Below, in pieces: positions 17,286 through 27,290 of a DNA stretch of 64,000 bases. The DNA lies in assembly GCF_000510645.1 (NCBI RefSeq), contig NZ_KI783301.1:1666283-1730282 (forward strand), given 5' to 3'. The notes beneath the pieces were generated by a model that worked only from the letters and a program-made list of their open reading frames with translations, was not told the DNA's origin and made no database searches. The translations under genes and the position numbers were made by a program. Origin of the DNA: Thermicanus aegyptius DSM 12793 (lineage in GTDB: Bacteria > Bacillota > Bacilli > Thermicanales > Thermicanaceae). The first letter of the stretch is position 1. Each line of letters starts with the position of its first letter.

Positions 17286-19976
17286 ATGACGAATATGGGG
17301 AAAAAGTATGTCTATCGTTTTTCAGAGGGAAACAGGGAGATGAGAGAACTTCTCGGTGGCAAGGGAGCAAATCTAGCAGAAATGACTCGGGCCGGACTTC
17401 CTGTTCCACCTGGATTTACCATCACGACGGAGGCTTGTAATGCCTATCACGAGATGGGGAAAGTCCTTCCGGAAGGGCTCATGGAAGAAGTAGATACGGC
17501 CTTAACCTTGCTGGAAAAGGAGATCGGGAAGGAATTTGGAAATGCGGAGAATCCTCTCCTTGTCTCTGTTCGTTCCGGAGCCGCTTTTTCCATGCCCGGG
17601 ATGATGGATACGATCTTAAATCTGGGATTAAATGATGAAACCGTGGAAGGTCTTGCGAAACTTACAGGAAATCCCCGCTTTGCCTATGACTCCTATCGCC
17701 GTTTCATCCAGATGTTTTCCGATGTGGTGCTTGGATTGGACGAATATCTCTTCGAAGAGGTGATTCGGAATCGGAAGGAGGCAAAAGGGGTTAAGCACGA
17801 TCCTGACTTAAAAGCTTCCGATTGGCAGGAAGTGATATACCAATTTAAGGAAATCGTAGAAAAAGAGATCAAAAAGCCGTTTCCTCAGGATCCTGCGGAA
17901 CAACTTCGGCTCGCCATTCAAGCCGTTTTTGACTCCTGGAATAATCAGCGGGCCATCGTCTATCGAAAAATCCATAAAATTTCCGACTCTTTAGGGACTG
18001 CGGTAAATATTCAATCCATGGTATTTGGGAATATGGGGAATGATTCAGGGACAGGGGTGGCTTTCACCCGGAATCCTTCCACCGGAGAAAAAGAACTGTA
18101 CGGAGAATTCCTCATCAATGCCCAAGGGGAGGATGTGGTTGCCGGGATTCGTACCCCTCAGCCCATTTCAAAGTTGAAGGAGCTCCTCCCGGGAGTTTAT
18201 CGGCAGTTCGAAGAGATTTCTCACCAGTTGGAGAGACATTATCAGGATATGCAAGATATCGAGTTTACTGTAGAACGGGGGAAACTCTTTATCTTGCAGA
18301 CTCGGAACGGTAAGAGGACAGCCCAGGCTGCGGTGAAAATCGCCGTTCACATGGTTCATGAAGGGTTAATTACGAAGGAAAATGCCCTCTTGCGGGTAGA
18401 TCCGGATCAGTTAAATCAACTCCTCCATCGGCGGGTCGATGATCGGCAAGCGTTACAAGTCTTGGTGAAAGGATTGCCGGCTTCCCCGGGAGCGGCCACA
18501 GGAAAGGTGGTCTTTGATGCCGACGAGGCGGAAGAGATGGCGAAACAGGGGATGAAAGTGATTCTGGTTCGTCCTGAGACGACACCGGAAGATATTCACG
18601 GGATCGTCGCCTCCCAAGCAGTTGTAACAAGTCGGGGTGGGATGACAAGCCATGCTGCCGTGGTGGCTAGGGGGATGGGGAAACCTTGCATCGCCGGTTG
18701 TGAAGAGATGAAAATCGACTTAAATAAAAAAGAGTTTCAAGTAGGGTCGATTGTGGTAAAACAGGGAGAGATCATCTCGGTTGATGGAGGAGCGGGAAAT
18801 GTGATGTTAGGAGAGGTTCCTCTCATCGATCCCGTTCTCTCCGATGAGTTTTCAGAGCTTCTCGGCTGGGCAGATCAATATAGAACACTCGGTGTTCGTG
18901 CCAATGCCGACACCCCCGTCGATGCGAGAAAATCGAGGGAGTTCGGCGCAGAAGGTATTGGGCTTTGCAGAACGGAGCATATGTTTTTGGCTCCAGACCG
19001 GGTGCCTGTGGTTCAGGAAATGATCCTAGCCGAGACGATGGAGGAAAGGCAGAAAGCATTAAGTAAGCTTCTTCCTATGCAGCAAGGGGATTTCTATGAG
19101 ATTTTGAAAGAGATGGCGGGGCTTCCTGTAACCATTCGCCTGCTCGATCCACCTCTCCATGAGTTCCTTCCCAACCTGGAAGACCTGCTCCTGGAAGTGG
19201 ATCGCCTGCGCCGGGCACCGGAGACGGATAAAATCCTCCTCAGGGAGAAGGAGGATCTCCTGCGAAAGGTGAAAAGCATGCACGAGATGAACCCTATGTT
19301 AGGTTTAAGAGGTTGCCGATTAGGGATCATGCACCCGGAAATATATGCCATGCAGGTAGAAGCGATCTTTAATGCAGCTTTCCAGTTAAAAGAAGAAGGA
19401 ATACCCACGGAGCCGGAGATTATGCTTCCTTTGGTCGGGCATGTAAATGAACTCTCCCTACTGCGAAAAATGGTGGATGAAACCTATGCCAGGGTGAAGG
19501 AAAAACATGTAGGAGAGATTCGCTATACCGTCGGCACGATGATTGAGATTCCCAGAGCCGCGCTTACCGCTGACCAAATCGCCCGTGAGGCTGATTTCTT
19601 CTCGTTTGGAACGAACGATTTAACCCAAACCACCTTTGGATTTAGCCGGGATGATGCAGAGGGCAAGTTCCTCCAATATTACTTGGACCATAAGGTGCTT
19701 CCGGAAAACCCCTTCATTGTCCTTGATCGGGAAGGGGTAGGCAAATTGGTTGAAACAGGAGTGAAATTGGGACGTTCCGTAAAAGATGGGTTAAAAACAG
19801 GGATTTGCGGGGAACATGGCGGCGAGAAAAGTTCTATTGAATTCTGCCATTTGACTCAGTTGAACTACGTAAGTTGTTCTCCATATCGAGTTCCTTTAGC
19901 CCGCTTAGCGGCCGCCCAAGCAGCCCTGCGACATGGAGCGGCTAAGGAAGCGTTGAAGGAATCTGTCGTTCATTAA
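17286..19976 (+). CDS. ppdK: Pyruvate, phosphate dikinase
   Basis: The 896-residue enzyme interconverts pyruvate, ATP and phosphate with phosphoenolpyruvate, AMP and pyrophosphate. The N-terminal ATP-grasp domain has GGKGANLAEM and SVRSGAAFSMPGMMDT. The central swivelling domain carries the phospho-histidine in GGMTSHAAVVARGMGKPC near residue 455, with the regulatory threonine two residues before it. The C-terminal TIM barrel has GIGLCRTEHMF, GTMIEIPRAAL and FGTNDLTQTTFGFSRDD. ATG 17286 follows AAGGAGGAAG and starts one base after the ppsR stop codon, so the enzyme and its regulator are coexpressed. Confidence 0.98.
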   Translation: MTNMGKKYVYRFSEGNREMRELLGGKGANLAEMTRAGLPVPPGFTITTEACNAYHEMGKVLPEGLMEEVDTALTLLEKEIGKEFGNAENPLLVSVRSGAAFSMPGMMDTILNLGLNDETVEGLAKLTGNPRFAYDSYRRFIQMFSDVVLGLDEYLFEEVIRNRKEAKGVKHDPDLKASDWQEVIYQFKEIVEKEIKKPFPQDPAEQLRLAIQAVFDSWNNQRAIVYRKIHKISDSLGTAVNIQSMVFGNMGNDSGTGVAFTRNPSTGEKELYGEFLINAQGEDVVAGIRTPQPISKLKELLPGVYRQFEEISHQLERHYQDMQDIEFTVERGKLFILQTRNGKRTAQAAVKIAVHMVHEGLITKENALLRVDPDQLNQLLHRRVDDRQALQVLVKGLPASPGAATGKVVFDADEAEEMAKQGMKVILVRPETTPEDIHGIVASQAVVTSRGGMTSHAAVVARGMGKPCIAGCEEMKIDLNKKEFQVGSIVVKQGEIISVDGGAGNVMLGEVPLIDPVLSDEFSELLGWADQYRTLGVRANADTPVDARKSREFGAEGIGLCRTEHMFLAPDRVPVVQEMILAETMEERQKALSKLLPMQQGDFYEILKEMAGLPVTIRLLDPPLHEFLPNLEDLLLEVDRLRRAPETDKILLREKEDLLRKVKSMHEMNPMLGLRGCRLGIMHPEIYAMQVEAIFNAAFQLKEEGIPTEPEIMLPLVGHVNELSLLRKMVDETYARVKEKHVGEIRYTVGTMIEIPRAALTADQIAREADFFSFGTNDLTQTTFGFSRDDAEGKFLQYYLDHKVLPENPFIVLDREGVGKLVETGVKLGRSVKDGLKTGICGEHGGEKSSIEFCHLTQLNYVSCSPYRVPLARLAAAQAALRHGAAKEALKESVVH

Positions 19977-20011
19977 TGGAAAGTCTATACCCCATTAAGA
20001 TCTTGATGAAA

Positions 20012-20042
20012 AAACCCTGCTCACGAAGAGCGGGGTTTTTTC
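20012..20042 (+). terminator. Rho-independent terminator after ppdK
   Basis: AACCCTGCTC pairs with GAGCGGGGTT (one G-T wobble) across a four-base loop, followed by six T. Confidence 0.85.
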
Positions 20043-20055
20043 CAATTGAGCAATA

Positions 20056-20084
20056 CACCCAAGGGAAGGCACCTGCATACGGTA
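20056..20084 (+). promoter_or_regulatory. Candidate SigK promoter
   Basis: CACC (20056-20059), 16 bases, then CATACGGTA (20076-20084) fits the late mother-cell SigK pattern (AC, 16-17 bases, CATANNNTA). The predicted start near 20092 gives a 26-base leader for the next gene. No convincing SigA boxes are present in this gap. Confidence 0.4.
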
Positions 20085-20117
20085 TATTGACCTAAAGAAG
20101 AGAAAGGAGCATTTTCA

Positions 20118-20549
20118 ATGTCTGAAGAGAAACATATCATTGAGAAAGGGATTCTCTCGGAACCCCCTTTTTACCAAGCTTCACCCTCAGATGCCTTCCG
20201 ACAGGAAACGTTTTCTACGGATGCCTCTCTCTATTCTTCTCAACCCCTCTATACCGCTTCTTATCCCAATCCACTCCATCTTCCCAGCTATTCTGTGTCG
20301 GCAAATTGGTCTTACCCTTCGTATCCTGTCTATCCTATTGTTAGCCCATGTGACGTAATGATGGTGGTTCGCCCGGCCGTAAAACATGGACTTCAGGGTA
20401 TGGAGAGGTCAATCAATCCACGGAAAACCTTAAATGAAACGGCGATGATTGCCTACCTGCTTGGCGCTGGTTTTGATTATCGTTCGGCAGAATACCTTGT
20501 GGAATCTTGGGAAATCGGAGATATGCCCTTTGATCAAGAAACGAGATAA
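20118..20549 (+). CDS. Unrecognised Tyr/Pro/Ser-rich protein, candidate spore-coat component
   Basis: The 143-residue protein is not recognised. Residues 20-80 are rich in Tyr, Pro and Ser with repeated SYP/YPxY motifs (SQPLYTASYPNP, WSYPSYPVYPIV). The C-terminal 45 residues look folded (RKTLNETAMIAYLLGAGFDYRSAEYLVESWEIG). Such a Tyr/Pro-rich composition is common in spore-coat proteins, and the SigK-like promoter points the same way; both are inference. The ATG at 20118 has a good AAAGGAG site. It stands alone between the ppdK terminator and dnaG. Confidence 0.7.
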   Translation: MSEEKHIIEKGILSEPPFYQASPSDAFRQETFSTDASLYSSQPLYTASYPNPLHLPSYSVSANWSYPSYPVYPIVSPCDVMMVVRPAVKHGLQGMERSINPRKTLNETAMIAYLLGAGFDYRSAEYLVESWEIGDMPFDQETR

Positions 20550-20758
20550 TGAATGAGGAGCCGAAATCGGGCTCCTACCTACATAAGTTGTTTAGAAAAT
20601 GTTAAATACGCAATATTCTAAGAAGGAATTCCTTTGTTTGTGTAGAATACTATAATCTCGTGAATCGAAAAGGGGATTGAAACTTAGAAAGAAAGAAGGA
20701 TATTGTAGATTGATGGCGAATTACTTTTTTATCCGAATGGAGAAGGGAATGATTTGGC

Positions 20759-22588
20759 ATGCCATCCATTCCTGAAGAGATCATTGAGAAAGTACGACTC
20801 GCCCATGACATCGTTGATGTGGTGAGCCAATATGTCTCTTTGCGGAAGAGTGGAAAAAGATATATGGGCTTATGTCCCTTCCATTCCGAAAAAACCCCAT
20901 CCTTTACCGTTGTCCCCGATAAACAGTTTTTTTACTGCTTTGGTTGCCATGTGGGAGGAGATGTCCTGAAGTTTATCATGGAGATCGAAGGTTTTTCCTA
21001 TGTGGAATCGATTCAATACCTTGCCGAAAAAGCGGGAATTCCTTTGCCTGAGATGGAAATGCGGGTGCAGTCGGAAGAGGATTTAAAAAAGGAGAGGATG
21101 AGGGAAGCGCATCTTCTGGCAACAAAATATTACCATCATGTTTTAAATTATACACGAACTGGAGAAACTGCAAGAGAATACTTGAAAGGGCGTGGGCTTG
21201 ATTTTAACACCATCCGTACTTTCCAAATCGGCTATGCGCCGGGAAAGGATTATCTGACGAGATTTCTAACAAAAAAAGGATTTGATCCCGATGAAATGGT
21301 GGAAGCCGGTTTATTAATCAAAAGTGAAAAGGGGAACTTGTATCGGGATCGATTTGCTGACCGGATTCTCTTTCCCATAGAAGATCTAAAAGGACAAGTC
21401 GTCGGTTTTAGCGGTAGAACCCTTGGGGATGGAAAGCCAAAATATTTAAATACCCCGGAAACCCCTCTTTTCCGTAAAAGCTCGATCCTCTTTAATTTCT
21501 ACAGAGCGAAAAAAAGTATTCGAAGCAGCGGACAAGTTATTCTCATGGAAGGTCATATGGATGTGATCACCGCTTATCAAGCAGGAATTGAAAACGTGAT
21601 TGCCTCTCAAGGAACTTCTTTTACCGAGGAAATGGCGCGATTTTTGCGCAGATATGTGGAGCAAGTTACGCTTTGCTACGATGGGGATGAGGCCGGGCAG
21701 GATTCAACATCACGGGCCGCTACGATCTTGGAGGAACACGGTTTAAGCGTAAGAGTCGCTTTATTGCGGGATGGAAAGGATCCCGACGAGTATATTCGAC
21801 TCTATGGAGGAGATCGTTTTCGCGTCGAGATCCTAAAATCGTCCGTCCCATTCATTACTTTTCGCCTGGATAGGCTGAAAAGAGGGTTGAATCTCCAAGA
21901 TCCTCAGATTCGTAGTAAATATGTAGAAAAAGCCCTCGCTGAAATTTCCATGCTTTCCAGTGCGATTGAAAGGGAAGAATATTTGAATGCTTTAGGAAAT
22001 GAATTCCAAATTCCGTTACAGGTGTTAAGAAAAGAATTGGAGAAAATCGTCAGAAAGAATCTCCGTGATGAAAAAAGAAGGGATATGTCTGTAAATAAGT
22101 GGAATAATAAGATGGATATCAGCATATCCTCCAGTGAAAAGAGGCTAAAACCGGCCTTTGTGAATGCGGAGCGGAAGCTGCTTGGTCTCATGATAAAGCA
22201 TCCGGAGATCATCCCTCGCGTGATGAATGATTTGGGGGGGGCATTTAATGAAGAAGCGCATGTGGTTATTGCCGCGGAGATTTACGCCGGTTACTTAGAC
22301 GGAGAGAAATATCTCCCTACAGCTATTCTTCACCGATTGGGGAATCCTGAACTTCAATCCCGGTTGACGGAAATTATTATGGAGGAGATGGATGAACCCA
22401 TTTCAGATAAAGGATTGTCCGATTTAATCGAAGTAATCAAAGAGGTTCCGAAACAGAGGGAGCTGAATGTGATGATGAAAGAAAGAGCGATCGCTTTGGA
22501 GACCGGAGATTTAAGCAAAGCTCGCAGCCTAGACATACAGATAAGAGAAAGGCAAAAAAAAATGAAAAGGATTTTGCTACGGAGGTAA
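20759..22588 (+). CDS. dnaG: DNA primase
   Basis: The 609-residue primase has the zinc-binding domain ([11 protein letters not shown] and [11 protein letters not shown], residues about 40-64), the TOPRIM/RNAP core with [16 protein letters not shown] and CYDGDEAGQ, and a C-terminal helicase-binding region. It synthesises RNA primers at the replication fork with DnaB. Upstream, TATAAT at 20651-20656 is a possible -10, but no clear -35 is seen. sigA follows 22 bases downstream, forming the conserved macromolecular synthesis operon. Confidence 0.97.
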   Translation: MPSIPEEIIEKVRLAHDIVDVVSQYVSLRKSGKRYMGLCPFHSEKTPSFTVVPDKQFFYCFGCHVGGDVLKFIMEIEGFSYVESIQYLAEKAGIPLPEMEMRVQSEEDLKKERMREAHLLATKYYHHVLNYTRTGETAREYLKGRGLDFNTIRTFQIGYAPGKDYLTRFLTKKGFDPDEMVEAGLLIKSEKGNLYRDRFADRILFPIEDLKGQVVGFSGRTLGDGKPKYLNTPETPLFRKSSILFNFYRAKKSIRSSGQVILMEGHMDVITAYQAGIENVIASQGTSFTEEMARFLRRYVEQVTLCYDGDEAGQDSTSRAATILEEHGLSVRVALLRDGKDPDEYIRLYGGDRFRVEILKSSVPFITFRLDRLKRGLNLQDPQIRSKYVEKALAEISMLSSAIEREEYLNALGNEFQIPLQVLRKELEKIVRKNLRDEKRRDMSVNKWNNKMDISISSSEKRLKPAFVNAERKLLGLMIKHPEIIPRVMNDLGGAFNEEAHVVIAAEIYAGYLDGEKYLPTAILHRLGNPELQSRLTEIIMEEMDEPISDKGLSDLIEVIKEVPKQRELNVMMKERAIALETGDLSKARSLDIQIRERQKKMKRILLRR

Positions 22589-22610
22589 CGCCATGGAAGG
22601 AGGGAAGAAG

Positions 22611-23747
<1,137 letters not shown>

Positions 23748-23796
23748 AGAACGTCAAGCCAACCTTCCTCAGGTTTGCAACGATGATTCCCTGGAG

Positions 23797-23823
23797 GGCT
23801 CGTCTTAGGACGGGCCTTTTTTT
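23797..23823 (+). terminator. Rho-independent terminator after sigA
   Basis: GGCTCGTC (23797-23804) pairs with GACGGGCC (23809-23816), one wobble, followed by seven T. Confidence 0.85.
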
Positions 23824-23959
23824 CAACGCCATTCTACCTTATTTTTATATAAAAAGCAAATAATAACAAATGAGTCGCATAAAAAAGGAATATGCACAAA
23901 AGAAAGAAGAGATAAAAAAGATTGATAAATCATCATTGTCATCATAAAATGAGGTAAGC

Positions 23960-23975
23960 AAGAAAACGCTTTCTT
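23960..23975 (+). promoter_or_regulatory. CRE-like dyad before the acyl-CoA dehydrogenase gene
   Basis: AAGAAAACGCTTTCTT is a near-perfect dyad matching the core of the CcpA catabolite-responsive element (TGAAARCGYTTTCA) except for the outer TG/CA pair. It lies immediately upstream of the ribosome-binding site, where bound CcpA could block transcription. Fatty-acid oxidation genes are common CcpA targets. This is a candidate only. Confidence 0.4.
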
Positions 23976-23989
23976 TCGGAGGGGATGAA

Positions 23990-25129
23990 ATGAATTTTGA
24001 GCTTACCGTTGAACAGAAGATGATAAAAGATCTGGTGCGTCAATTTACCGAAGAGGAAGTGGCTCCAGGCGCTGTGGAACGGGACCGTACAGGGAGATTC
24101 CCTTTGGAGCTTATTCACAAAATGGCTCGGCTTGGGTTAATGGGACTTCCCTTTCCCGAGGAGTATGGAGGAGCCGGAGCGGATACGATCAGCTTTGCCA
24201 TCGCCACTGAAGAATTAAGCCGAGGTTGCGGCTCGTTAGGGATTACCTATTCCGCTCACATTTCTCTGGGAGCCGCCCCCATCTATCTTTTTGGCACCCG
24301 TGAACAGAAATTACGTTATCTTCCTCAACTCACCCGGGGTGAGACCTTAGGCGCGTTTGCTCTTACCGAACCTCATGCCGGTTCCGACGCCGGAGGGACG
24401 GAGACGATGGCCGAAAAAATTGGGAATCAGTACCGCATCCGGGGCACTAAAGTATTTATCACCAACGCCGGTTATGCGAAGTTTATTGCCTTAACCGCAG
24501 TGACAGGAAAGAGTGAGAAGGGAAAAAGGATTAGTTCTATGATTGTCCCCACCGACTCCCCTGGGCTTACCATCCGTTCCTCTTATGAAAAAATGGGACT
24601 ACACGCTTCAAATACGACGGAGATCATCCTGGAAGATGTTCCTGTGCCAACCGAAAACCTTTTGGGGGTTGAAGGGGAAGGATTAAAACAATTTCTCATC
24701 ACGTTGGATGGGGGAAGAATCGGCATCGCAGCGATGGCGGTAGGCCTTGCTCAATCCGCTTTTGAAAAAGCGCTTCGTTATGCCAAAACAAGGGTTCAGT
24801 TCGGCACCGCCATCTCCAAGTTTGAAGCGATTCAGTTTAAGCTGGCGGAGATGGCTATGAAGATCGAATTAGCTCGTAATATGGTGTATAAAGCAGCCTG
24901 GTTGAAGGATCAAGGGAAACCCTTTACGAAGGAGGCTTCAATGGCGAAGTTGTATGCTTCCGAGATGGCGGTGGATGTGAGCGATGAAGCGATCCAAATC
25001 CATGGTGGTTATGGATATATGCGGGAATTTGAGGTGGAACGGATTTATCGGGATGCGAAGTTATTGGAAATTGGAGAGGGAACCTCCGAAATTCAGCATC
25101 TGGTGATCGCCAGGCAATTAGGCTTGTGA
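23990..25129 (+). CDS. Acyl-CoA dehydrogenase
   Basis: The 379-residue flavoenzyme catalyses alpha,beta-dehydrogenation of acyl-CoA. It has the FAD-binding motifs GAFALTEPHAGSDAGG and FITNAGYA, the C-terminal IQIHGGYGYMREFEVERIYRD, and a catalytic glutamate expected in the LEIGEGTSEIQ segment. It is closest in feel to short-chain (butyryl-CoA) dehydrogenases of Bacillus. It is a single gene with a strong GGAGGGGAT site. No beta-oxidation partners are adjacent, so the substrate is not determined. Confidence 0.95.
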   Translation: MNFELTVEQKMIKDLVRQFTEEEVAPGAVERDRTGRFPLELIHKMARLGLMGLPFPEEYGGAGADTISFAIATEELSRGCGSLGITYSAHISLGAAPIYLFGTREQKLRYLPQLTRGETLGAFALTEPHAGSDAGGTETMAEKIGNQYRIRGTKVFITNAGYAKFIALTAVTGKSEKGKRISSMIVPTDSPGLTIRSSYEKMGLHASNTTEIILEDVPVPTENLLGVEGEGLKQFLITLDGGRIGIAAMAVGLAQSAFEKALRYAKTRVQFGTAISKFEAIQFKLAEMAMKIELARNMVYKAAWLKDQGKPFTKEASMAKLYASEMAVDVSDEAIQIHGGYGYMREFEVERIYRDAKLLEIGEGTSEIQHLVIARQLGL

Positions 25130-25170
25130 TGGTGTGGTGGATTAAGCCACCGCATACAACATGTTTTCAG

Positions 25171-25199
25171 TTGGAAAGATGGAACAGAATCCGTATAAT
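25171..25199 (+). promoter_or_regulatory. SigA promoter of trmK-yqfO
   Basis: TTGGAA (25171-25176) and TATAAT (25194-25199) have a 17-base spacer. A GGTGG/CCACC hairpin precedes it at 25135-25152 without a T tract. Confidence 0.65.
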
Positions 25200-25323
25200 G
25201 GTAGGCGGAAGGAAAATAAGGAACGAAAAGATACCTGCATAAAAACGAAAAGGATTCGCTCGATGGATTGAGGATGATTGAAGACGTGAAGGAAACGTTT
25301 ATTTCATGGGGAGGAGCGGCAAG

Positions 25324-26031
25324 ATGAGACAACTGTCGAAACGGTTACGGTGTATCGCCGACCGCATCCCCCAAGGTGCCAGGGTGGCAGATATCGGTAC
25401 GGATCATGCCTTGCTTCCAGTATATCTAGTTACGTCGGGAATTTCTCCTTTTTGCATTGGTGTAGAAGTAAACGAGGGACCTTTTGAAGCAGCCCGAAAA
25501 CAGATAGAAAATTCGGGGCTTACGGACAAGATCTCCTTAAGAAAGGGGGACGGACTACTTGCTGTGGATTCGGGAGAAGTGGATGTCGTTGTGATTGCCG
25601 GGATGGGTGGGGCTTTAATTCGACAAATCTTGGTAAATGGAATGGAACGGCTGAAAGGAGTGAAAGCTCTCCTCCTTCAACCCAATGTCGATGCTCCCCT
25701 ACTTCGCCGCTTTGGGGTGGAGTATGGCTTCATGCTTGTCGAGGAAGTGATCGTAGAGGATGGAGGGGAGTTTTATGAAATCCTCTCCTTCGTTCCTGGG
25801 ACAGGTCCCCTACCTTATCAACGATTATCCCTACCCCTTGAATACCAATGGATGTTTGGCCCTTATCTATTGCAGAAAAAAGGAGAGGCATTTTTGAAGA
25901 AATGGGAGAGGGAATTGGAAAAAGTGGAGAAAATCTTATCCTCCCTTCGTCATGGAGAAACAGAGATGGCCCGGGAGAAAAGGCGCGCCTTTCAAAAAAA
26001 AAGGGAATGGATCAAGGAGGTATTGAGATGA
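25324..26031 (+). CDS. trmK: tRNA (adenine-N1)-methyltransferase (A22)
   Basis: The 235-residue protein has the SAM-binding ADIGTDHALLPVYLV motif, VIAGMGGALIRQIL and LLLQPN, as in TrmK (YqfN), which makes m1A22 in tRNA. A coiled C-terminal tail follows. The in-frame ATG at 25306 lacks a ribosome-binding site; ATG 25324 sits six bases behind GGGGAGGAG. The stop overlaps yqfO by four bases, the usual pairing. Confidence 0.93.
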   Translation: MRQLSKRLRCIADRIPQGARVADIGTDHALLPVYLVTSGISPFCIGVEVNEGPFEAARKQIENSGLTDKISLRKGDGLLAVDSGEVDVVVIAGMGGALIRQILVNGMERLKGVKALLLQPNVDAPLLRRFGVEYGFMLVEEVIVEDGGEFYEILSFVPGTGPLPYQRLSLPLEYQWMFGPYLLQKKGEAFLKKWERELEKVEKILSSLRHGETEMAREKRRAFQKKREWIKEVLR

Positions 26032-27140
26032 TTAGGGGAGAACAATTGGTCCAATGGATGGAAGAATGGGCTCCTAAGCACTTGGCGATGCCCGAGGATC
26101 GTATAGGGCTTCAGGTTGGCCGAATCGACCGGCCGATCCGACGCATCATGGTTACCCTTGATCTTCTGGAAAACGTTGCAGACGAAGCGGTTGAAAAGGG
26201 AGTAGATCTGATCATCTCCCATCATCCGCTGATCTATCATCCGTTAAAACAGATTCGCACCGACCTTTCCCAGGGACGAATCGTAAGTAAGCTTCTTAAA
26301 AACGATATTGCCGTTTATGTTTGCCACACCAATTTTGATGCTGCCGAAGGGGGGATGAATGACCTCATGGCAGACCGCCTTGGACTGATCGATCCGGAAG
26401 TCCTTTCTCCCTCTTATACGGAAGAGCTGCGTAAGATCGTCGTCTTCGTCCCACAGAACTATGTAGAGCAGGTCTTTCAAGCCTTAACCGAGGCCGGAGC
26501 CGGCTGGATCGGGAAGTACAGCCATTGTACTTTTCAAGCTGAGGGGATAGGGACCTTTCTCCCGCGAGCAGGAAGTCATCCTTTTATTGGGGAGGAGGGA
26601 AGGGTGGAGAAGGTATCGGAGATTCGCATGGAGAGTATTATTCGGAAAGATTCGCTGAAAAAGGTGATTTCCGCCATGCTGAAAGCTCATCCCTATGAGG
26701 AAGTTGCCTATGATGTTTATCCTGTGGAACAAACGGGCAAGGTATATGGGGTGGGTCGCATCGGTAGATTGGATCCCCCCCTTTCCCTCAGAGAGTTAGC
26801 CATAAAGGTAAAAGAAAGATTCTCGCTTCAAGGGGTTCGGATGGTGGGCGATACGAACCGCCTGGTGAAAAAGGTCGCGGTGTTGGGAGGATCAGGAAGA
26901 GATTTCATCGCCGAGGCGGCTAACAGAGGGGCGGATGTTTACATAACGGGAGATATTGGATACCACGATGCCCATGAGGCCATGAGCCGAAATCTGGCCC
27001 TGATCGATGGGGGGCATATCATGGAAAAAATCATGAAGGAAGGGGTTACCCAATTCCTGATGAAAAAGATCAGGGAAGTAGACCTGGAAACAGAGATTTT
27101 TCCTTCTGAAGCAAGGACGGATCCTTTTAACTTTCTCTAA
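26028..27140 (+). CDS. yqfO: Nif3-like dinuclear metal-centre protein YqfO
   Basis: The 370-residue Nif3/DUF34 protein has metal ligands in SHHPLIYHPLK near residue 64 and VCHTNFDAAEGGMND near 102, and GDIGYHDAHEA near 305. The family's inserted PII/CutA-like middle domain spans about residues 135-240 (VFVPQNYVEQVFQAL, AHPYEEVAYDVYP). Activity is unproven; a GTP cyclohydrolase-like or metallo-chaperone role has been suggested for relatives. It is translationally coupled to trmK. The frame extends upstream into trmK, but AAGGAGG supports ATG 26028. Confidence 0.93.
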   Translation: MIRGEQLVQWMEEWAPKHLAMPEDRIGLQVGRIDRPIRRIMVTLDLLENVADEAVEKGVDLIISHHPLIYHPLKQIRTDLSQGRIVSKLLKNDIAVYVCHTNFDAAEGGMNDLMADRLGLIDPEVLSPSYTEELRKIVVFVPQNYVEQVFQALTEAGAGWIGKYSHCTFQAEGIGTFLPRAGSHPFIGEEGRVEKVSEIRMESIIRKDSLKKVISAMLKAHPYEEVAYDVYPVEQTGKVYGVGRIGRLDPPLSLRELAIKVKERFSLQGVRMVGDTNRLVKKVAVLGGSGRDFIAEAANRGADVYITGDIGYHDAHEAMSRNLALIDGGHIMEKIMKEGVTQFLMKKIREVDLETEIFPSEARTDPFNFL

Positions 27141-27212
27141 TATCCATGCTTCTGCGGAGGATCAAAGGAGAAGACTTAACTAGAGCATGGAGGAGGATGA
27201 TGGAGAGAGCTC

Positions 27213-27242
27213 TTGATTCGACGTAAATCCCCATGATAGAAT
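27213..27242 (+). promoter_or_regulatory. Possible promoter of the SpoVB-type flippase gene
   Basis: TTGATT (27213-27218) and TAGAAT (27237-27242) are 18 bases apart, with TG near the -10. The match is moderate. Confidence 0.4.
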
Positions 27243-27290
27243 GAGTGGGCAATCTGTTCGTTGGTCGAATGATGAAGGGATGTTACTGCC

